Source: Euglena gracilis
Taxonomy: Eukaryota > Euglenida > Euglenophyceae > Euglenales
DNA: 64,000 bases
Direction: 5' to 3'
Assembly: GCA_039621445.1 (NCBI GenBank)
Contig: CP154957.1
Span: 39,402,654-39,466,653 of the forward strand
Translations under genes and position numbers: made by a program
In this document: positions 62,788 to 64,000 of the stretch, in pieces
Numbering within the stretch: position 1 is the first letter of the stretch
Layout of the letters: each line of letters starts with the position of its first letter
Notes under the pieces: model-generated
The model's input: only the letters and a program-made list of their open reading frames with translations
Database searches by the model: none
Told to the model about the DNA's origin: nothing

Positions 62788-63278
62788 CTTGCGCAACTCG
62801 AGGAATCGGGCACCATTGTTGGAATAGCAGAACTTCAGGAACTGCCTCTCTGGGGCCTCCTTCCGCTTGGCCTTGATGAGCTCCACCAGCTTGCACTCCA
62901 ACGATAGGTGGCCTGCTCGCCTATCGTCGTCTGGCACGTGCATCTGCAGCCAGTCCAAGGCCTCCCGGCGTACAGGAGGGATGTCAGGGGAAGGGTGGTC
63001 TGAACGCCCCCCCCCCAAGTTTGCCAAAAAGCATAAAAAAGGGTCGCAAGTTAAGACCGAAGGCCAGCTTTATTGTGGCCAAGTTTGCATGGGAGGAGGG
63101 AAAAGCGCCGGGGGGGGTGAAAGAGGGATGTCCTTGCCCTCCCCTTTCAAATACGATCCAAATGCTGTGGCTGGGGTTGTGAGAAGAACCATGCCTGTTG
63201 CGACCGGTCTTTGGTGTGAAGCACACACCCATACACATGCTGTGGGCTGACAGGTCCGTCCGTGATCCGACGCAGCCA
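62788..63278 (-). CDS. Exons of an unidentified minus-strand gene (partial)
   Basis: Exon candidate 63,278-63,229 has acceptor GTACAG and donor GGTGTG and reads WLRRITDGPVSPQHVY. Exon candidate about 62,961-62,788 reads ALDWLQMHVPDDDRRAGHLS then LECKLVELIKAKRKEAPERQ then FLKFCYSNNGARFLELRK, with a GT donor at 62,787. The two do not join in phase as drawn, so another exon or boundary lies between. Charged, helical composition; family not recognised. The gene probably continues outside the window. Confidence 0.45.
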
Positions 63279-63481
63279 CTGTACAGCAAAAAATTGGTTT
63301 CGGAGCATTTCGGAGCCATAGGGGGAAAAAAAGAGGGAGGTTGGAAAAAGATTAGGTTGGCGACCTGTCTGACAGCTGGAGGGGTTTGAAGATGGATCTG
63401 CGAAGCCTTGATGGTGTGTCAATGTGCATGTGCTTACAGGGTTTATGCTGAAAAACAGACGATGGATGAGATCATCAGGTT

Positions 63482-63502
63482 TACCTTTACCTTTACCTTT
63501 AG
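63482..63502. repeat. (TTTACC)n short tract
   Basis: Three to four copies of TTTACC/TTTAGC; too short to be a telomere. Confidence 0.6.
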
Positions 63503-63654
63503 CTATTTACCAATCCAACACCAATTTGCATTACCCCCACCAGGGGTAATGCAACAAGGCAAAAACTGCTCCATAAACATGTACACATGTCCTGCGGGTT
63601 TCTTATTATGCAACACACATGAACACACAGTACCTCACACACAGACACACAATG

Positions 63655-63655
63655 C

Positions 63656-63703
<48 letters not shown>

Positions 63704-63715
63704 GACACGCACATC
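63655..63715. repeat. (CA)n microsatellite
   Basis: CA dinucleotide tract with CG-containing variants at its right end. Confidence 0.95.
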
Positions 63716-64000
63716 GCACATGCGGACACAAGACGTGCATGGCTTTTGACAGGAAGGCATCGAGGCCTGCCACTGCACTTCCGCTTCACTGCACTGCCAC
63801 TGCAATGTCACTGGGCTGCCATTCATCTTCATTTTCGACCAAAAAAAGCACAGGAATGCTGTTGCCATGGCACTGCACTGCACGGCCACCGCGCTGCCAT
63901 GCACTGTACTTTGTTATGACTTGATGCAAATCCACAGATGGATGCATGCACCTATGCGTGCTTCAAGCCTTCGCACCAACCCAGCTGCCAGGGGCCACAC

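Overview
This window looks like nuclear DNA of a unicellular eukaryote, probably an algal or related protist. The evidence is a set of intron-rich genes with GT-AG introns whose codon phases I checked exon by exon (a 311-codon DIM1 from 8 exons; a 143-codon adaptor sigma-like protein from 4), an OPR-type (octotricopeptide) gene of the kind common in algae, a eukaryotic acidic ribosomal protein P2, a DIRS-like retroelement, and abundant microsatellites and long G/C homopolymers. I see no rRNA, no convincing tRNA, no CRISPR array and no operon structure. The taxon cannot be fixed from the sequence alone.

Layout. 0.75-32.7 kb: four host genes, all on the minus strand: a bacterial-type CDP-diacylglycerol-serine phosphatidyltransferase (0.75-4.8 kb), the 18S rRNA dimethyltransferase DIM1 (5.4-10.0 kb), a small longin-fold adaptor/coatomer-like subunit (11.0-12.35 kb) and a very long multi-exon OPR-repeat protein (18.7-32.7 kb). 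Between and inside them lie a 3.3-kb higher-order repeat (43-bp palindromic unit plus 167-bp hairpin blocks, 14.06-17.37 kb), a nested LTR-like insertion (20.6-21.9 kb) and short non-autonomous insertions with clear target duplications (7.3, 24.0 and 30.5 kb).

33-55 kb is mostly mobile and repetitive DNA: two related inverted-repeat elements (38.5-39.4 and 41.8-43.9 kb) that encode a conserved small protein I do not recognise, the larger one also carrying a PHD-finger segment in each terminal arm; a Tc1/mariner-like TA-flanked insertion (40.9-41.5 kb) with coding-like passenger DNA; a 162-bp tandem repeat split by a 1-kb minisatellite (49.0-50.8 kb); and several dispersed hairpin families. 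Scattered coding fragments on the minus strand (35.2-36.0, 40.2, 51.8-52.4 kb) remain unidentified.

55-64 kb: a complete P2 gene on the plus strand (56.66-57.0 kb), followed a few hundred bases downstream by a DIRS-like reverse-transcriptase/RNase H element bounded by identical 716-bp direct repeats (57.4-61.7 kb) and then by part of an unidentified minus-strand gene (62.8-63.3 kb).

The strongest candidate for something undescribed is the pair of inverted-repeat elements at 38.5 and 41.8 kb (shared terminal core, tandem subterminal repeats, novel small protein, PHD finger).
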